From: JBKEDH01 sp047975295
GTDB lineage: Bacteria > Bacteroidota > Bacteroidia > Flavobacteriales > Flavobacteriaceae
Reading direction: 5' to 3'
DNA: 16,701 nt
NCBI GenBank assembly: GCA_047975295.1
Contig: JBKEDH010000205.1
Span: 1-16,701, forward strand
The notes below the pieces were generated by a model. It made no database searches and was not told the DNA's origin. It saw nothing but the letters and a program-made list of their open reading frames with translations. The translations under genes were made by a program, and so were the position numbers. Below, one piece after another: positions 15,687 through 16,701 of the stretch (positions are counted from its first letter, which is position 1; the number at the start of each line of letters is the position of its first letter).

Positions 15687-16658
15687 TCATTTTATACATT
15701 TGGACAAAGTCTCCTTATAAACAGCTTCGTATTGCGGCACTATTTTTCGTAAATCGAATTTAATAGCTTGATTTCGGGCATTGGTTTTAAAGGTTTTTAA
15801 GCGTTCTGTATCACTTAAAATATGAAGTGCATTTTTGGTCATGTCCTCAATGTCTCCCACATTGCTTAAAAAACCGGAATATCCTTGAATATTGACTTCA
15901 GACAAACCTCCGGCATTACTTGAAATAACGGGTGTCCATGCTGCCATGGCTTCTAAAGCAGCCAAACCAAAACTCTCGGTTTCCGAAGGCAATAAAAACA
16001 AATCGCTAAAGCATAGAATTTTATCGATTTCGTTACTCTTTCCAAAGAAAATAACCTTATCTAAAATACCTAACTCCTGACATCTTATTTCTATTTGTTC
16101 ACGATCCGGTCCTTCTCCAATAAGCATTAATCGAGCAGGTATCGCTTTTTGTATGTTATAAAAAATAGAAATCACATCTTGGGCACGCTTTACCGGACGT
16201 AGGTTACTAATATGTGTAATTATTTTTTCGTTTTCCTTGGCCATTATACCTCGTTGACAATCGACCAATGTATTGTTATACCTATCCAAATCGATAAAAT
16301 TATGTACAACATGGATATTGTTTTTAATATCGAACAAACGTAAGGTATCTTCCTTTAAACTTTGCGATACTGCCGTTACAGCATTTGATTTATTTATGCT
16401 AAACGTTACAGCAGGCCTATAAAATGGGTGGCTACCAACCAAAGTGATATCGGTACCATGAAGTGTGGTTACAATGGGTACAAAAATCTCCTCCTCCATT
16501 AACATTTTTATAGTTTCCCTTCCCACAAGAATCTTCTCTGCTCTGACTTTAGGTAAAATATAAAATTTTTGTCTTAATGTCTTTCCTCTATATTCAATTT
16601 CTAAAAACACATGTTCTTCGATAAAGAAAGGCTCATCCAAACAGGTGTAAAAAGTCAT
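15687..16658 (-). CDS. BshA-like glycosyltransferase, N-terminally truncated and fused to a foreign segment
   Basis: From residue 52 to the end (323) the protein matches the later two thirds of BshA, the GT4 enzyme that makes N-acetylglucosaminyl-L-malate, the first step of bacillithiol synthesis: VPIVTTLHGTDITLVGSHPF (60-79), INKSNAVTAVSQSLK, ITHISNLRPVKR, LMLIGEGP, and the EX7E pair Glu228/Glu236 in ETESFGLAALEAM. BshA is normally about 375-380 aa and begins with a glycine-rich Rossmann half; that whole part, about 110 residues, is missing. Residues 1-51 are instead unrelated sequence, and the frame stays open upstream to the window edge (…KTKSNHQKM). Several usually constant positions are changed: His119 for Pro, Ala240-Trp241 for Cys-Gly, Ser253 for Pro. 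The acceptor site should be lost, so I expect no BshA activity. A pseudogene, a fusion or a chimeric assembly are all possible. Confidence 0.75.
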   Translation of the reverse strand: MTFYTCLDEPFFIEEHVFLEIEYRGKTLRQKFYILPKVRAEKILVGRETIKMLMEEEIFVPIVTTLHGTDITLVGSHPFYRPAVTFSINKSNAVTAVSQSLKEDTLRLFDIKNNIHVVHNFIDLDRYNNTLVDCQRGIMAKENEKIITHISNLRPVKRAQDVISIFYNIQKAIPARLMLIGEGPDREQIEIRCQELGILDKVIFFGKSNEIDKILCFSDLFLLPSETESFGLAALEAMAAWTPVISSNAGGLSEVNIQGYSGFLSNVGDIEDMTKNALHILSDTERLKTFKTNARNQAIKFDLRKIVPQYEAVYKETLSKCIK

Positions 16659-16701
16659 TTTCTGATGATTACTTTTTGTCTTTAATTTTAAAATTCTCCT
16701 A
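16506..16701 (-). other. Foreign N-terminal segment resembling part of a retroviral-type aspartic protease
   Basis: The frame upstream of the BshA homology encodes VFLEIEYRGKTLRQKFYILP followed by KVRAEKILVGRETIKM. The pattern of a two-strand hairpin, FYxLP and then ILVGRExI resembles the C-terminal half of retropepsin-like proteases, where the last part reads IIGRNLL in HIV. The DTG/DSG active-site part would lie beyond the window edge, because the frame is open to base 16701. This assignment rests on pattern memory only. Confidence 0.35.

Overview
The window reads as a stretch of chromosome from a member of the Flavobacteriaceae (Bacteroidota). The reasons are the AT-rich base composition, A-rich translation starts without clear Shine-Dalgarno sequences, TAnnTTTG-type -7 promoter boxes, the divergent tamB / tsaD-rsmE-DUF4159 neighbourhood known from flavobacteria, and proteins that read as typical members of flavobacterial families. 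I see no tRNA, rRNA, CRISPR array or complete insertion sequence.

Left edge (1-630): a small partial minus-strand ORF runs out of the window. It sits behind a -7 box and a perfect 14-bp palindrome that could be its operator. Next to it, on the plus strand, is a broken remnant of the N-terminal part of a Fic-family protein, without the catalytic HPFx(D/E)GNGR part. This looks like the debris of an accessory region.

Core block 1 (630-7989): tamB (minus, 1502 aa, TTG start) is divergent from a tight plus-strand operon of tsaD (tRNA t6A synthesis), rsmE (16S rRNA m3U methylation), a secreted DUF4159 protein and ridA (imine deaminase). Gaps in the operon are 2, 1 and 35 bases.

Core block 2 (8002-12049): a membrane hybrid histidine kinase (minus) faces ridA tail to tail. 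Its phosphoacceptor histidine is replaced by tyrosine, while its ATPase and receiver motifs look intact. A 379-base gap with a good flavobacterial promoter and a 12-bp inverted repeat separates it from aroC (chorismate synthase, minus). Then come a four-copy TTGTTGG heptamer repeat and an LpxH-like metallophosphoesterase (plus, TTG start).

Core block 3 (12057-16701): a 972-aa FAD / 4Fe-4S dehydrogenase of the D-2-hydroxyacid (YdiJ/GlcD-GlpC) type (minus), a small secreted beta-barrel protein (plus) whose leader can form two competing hairpins, a strong bidirectional terminator, and a minus-strand ORF at the right edge. That ORF is the C-terminal two thirds of BshA (bacillithiol synthesis glycosyltransferase) joined in frame to an unrelated N-terminal segment that resembles the C-terminal half of a retroviral-type aspartic protease. 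It also carries several substitutions at normally invariant positions, so it is either a decaying gene fusion or an assembly chimera.

Most of the window is housekeeping (tRNA and rRNA modification, aromatic amino acids, lipid A and envelope assembly). The unusual parts are the two edges and the Tyr-for-His kinase. I did not find a convincing complete new defence or mobile system.
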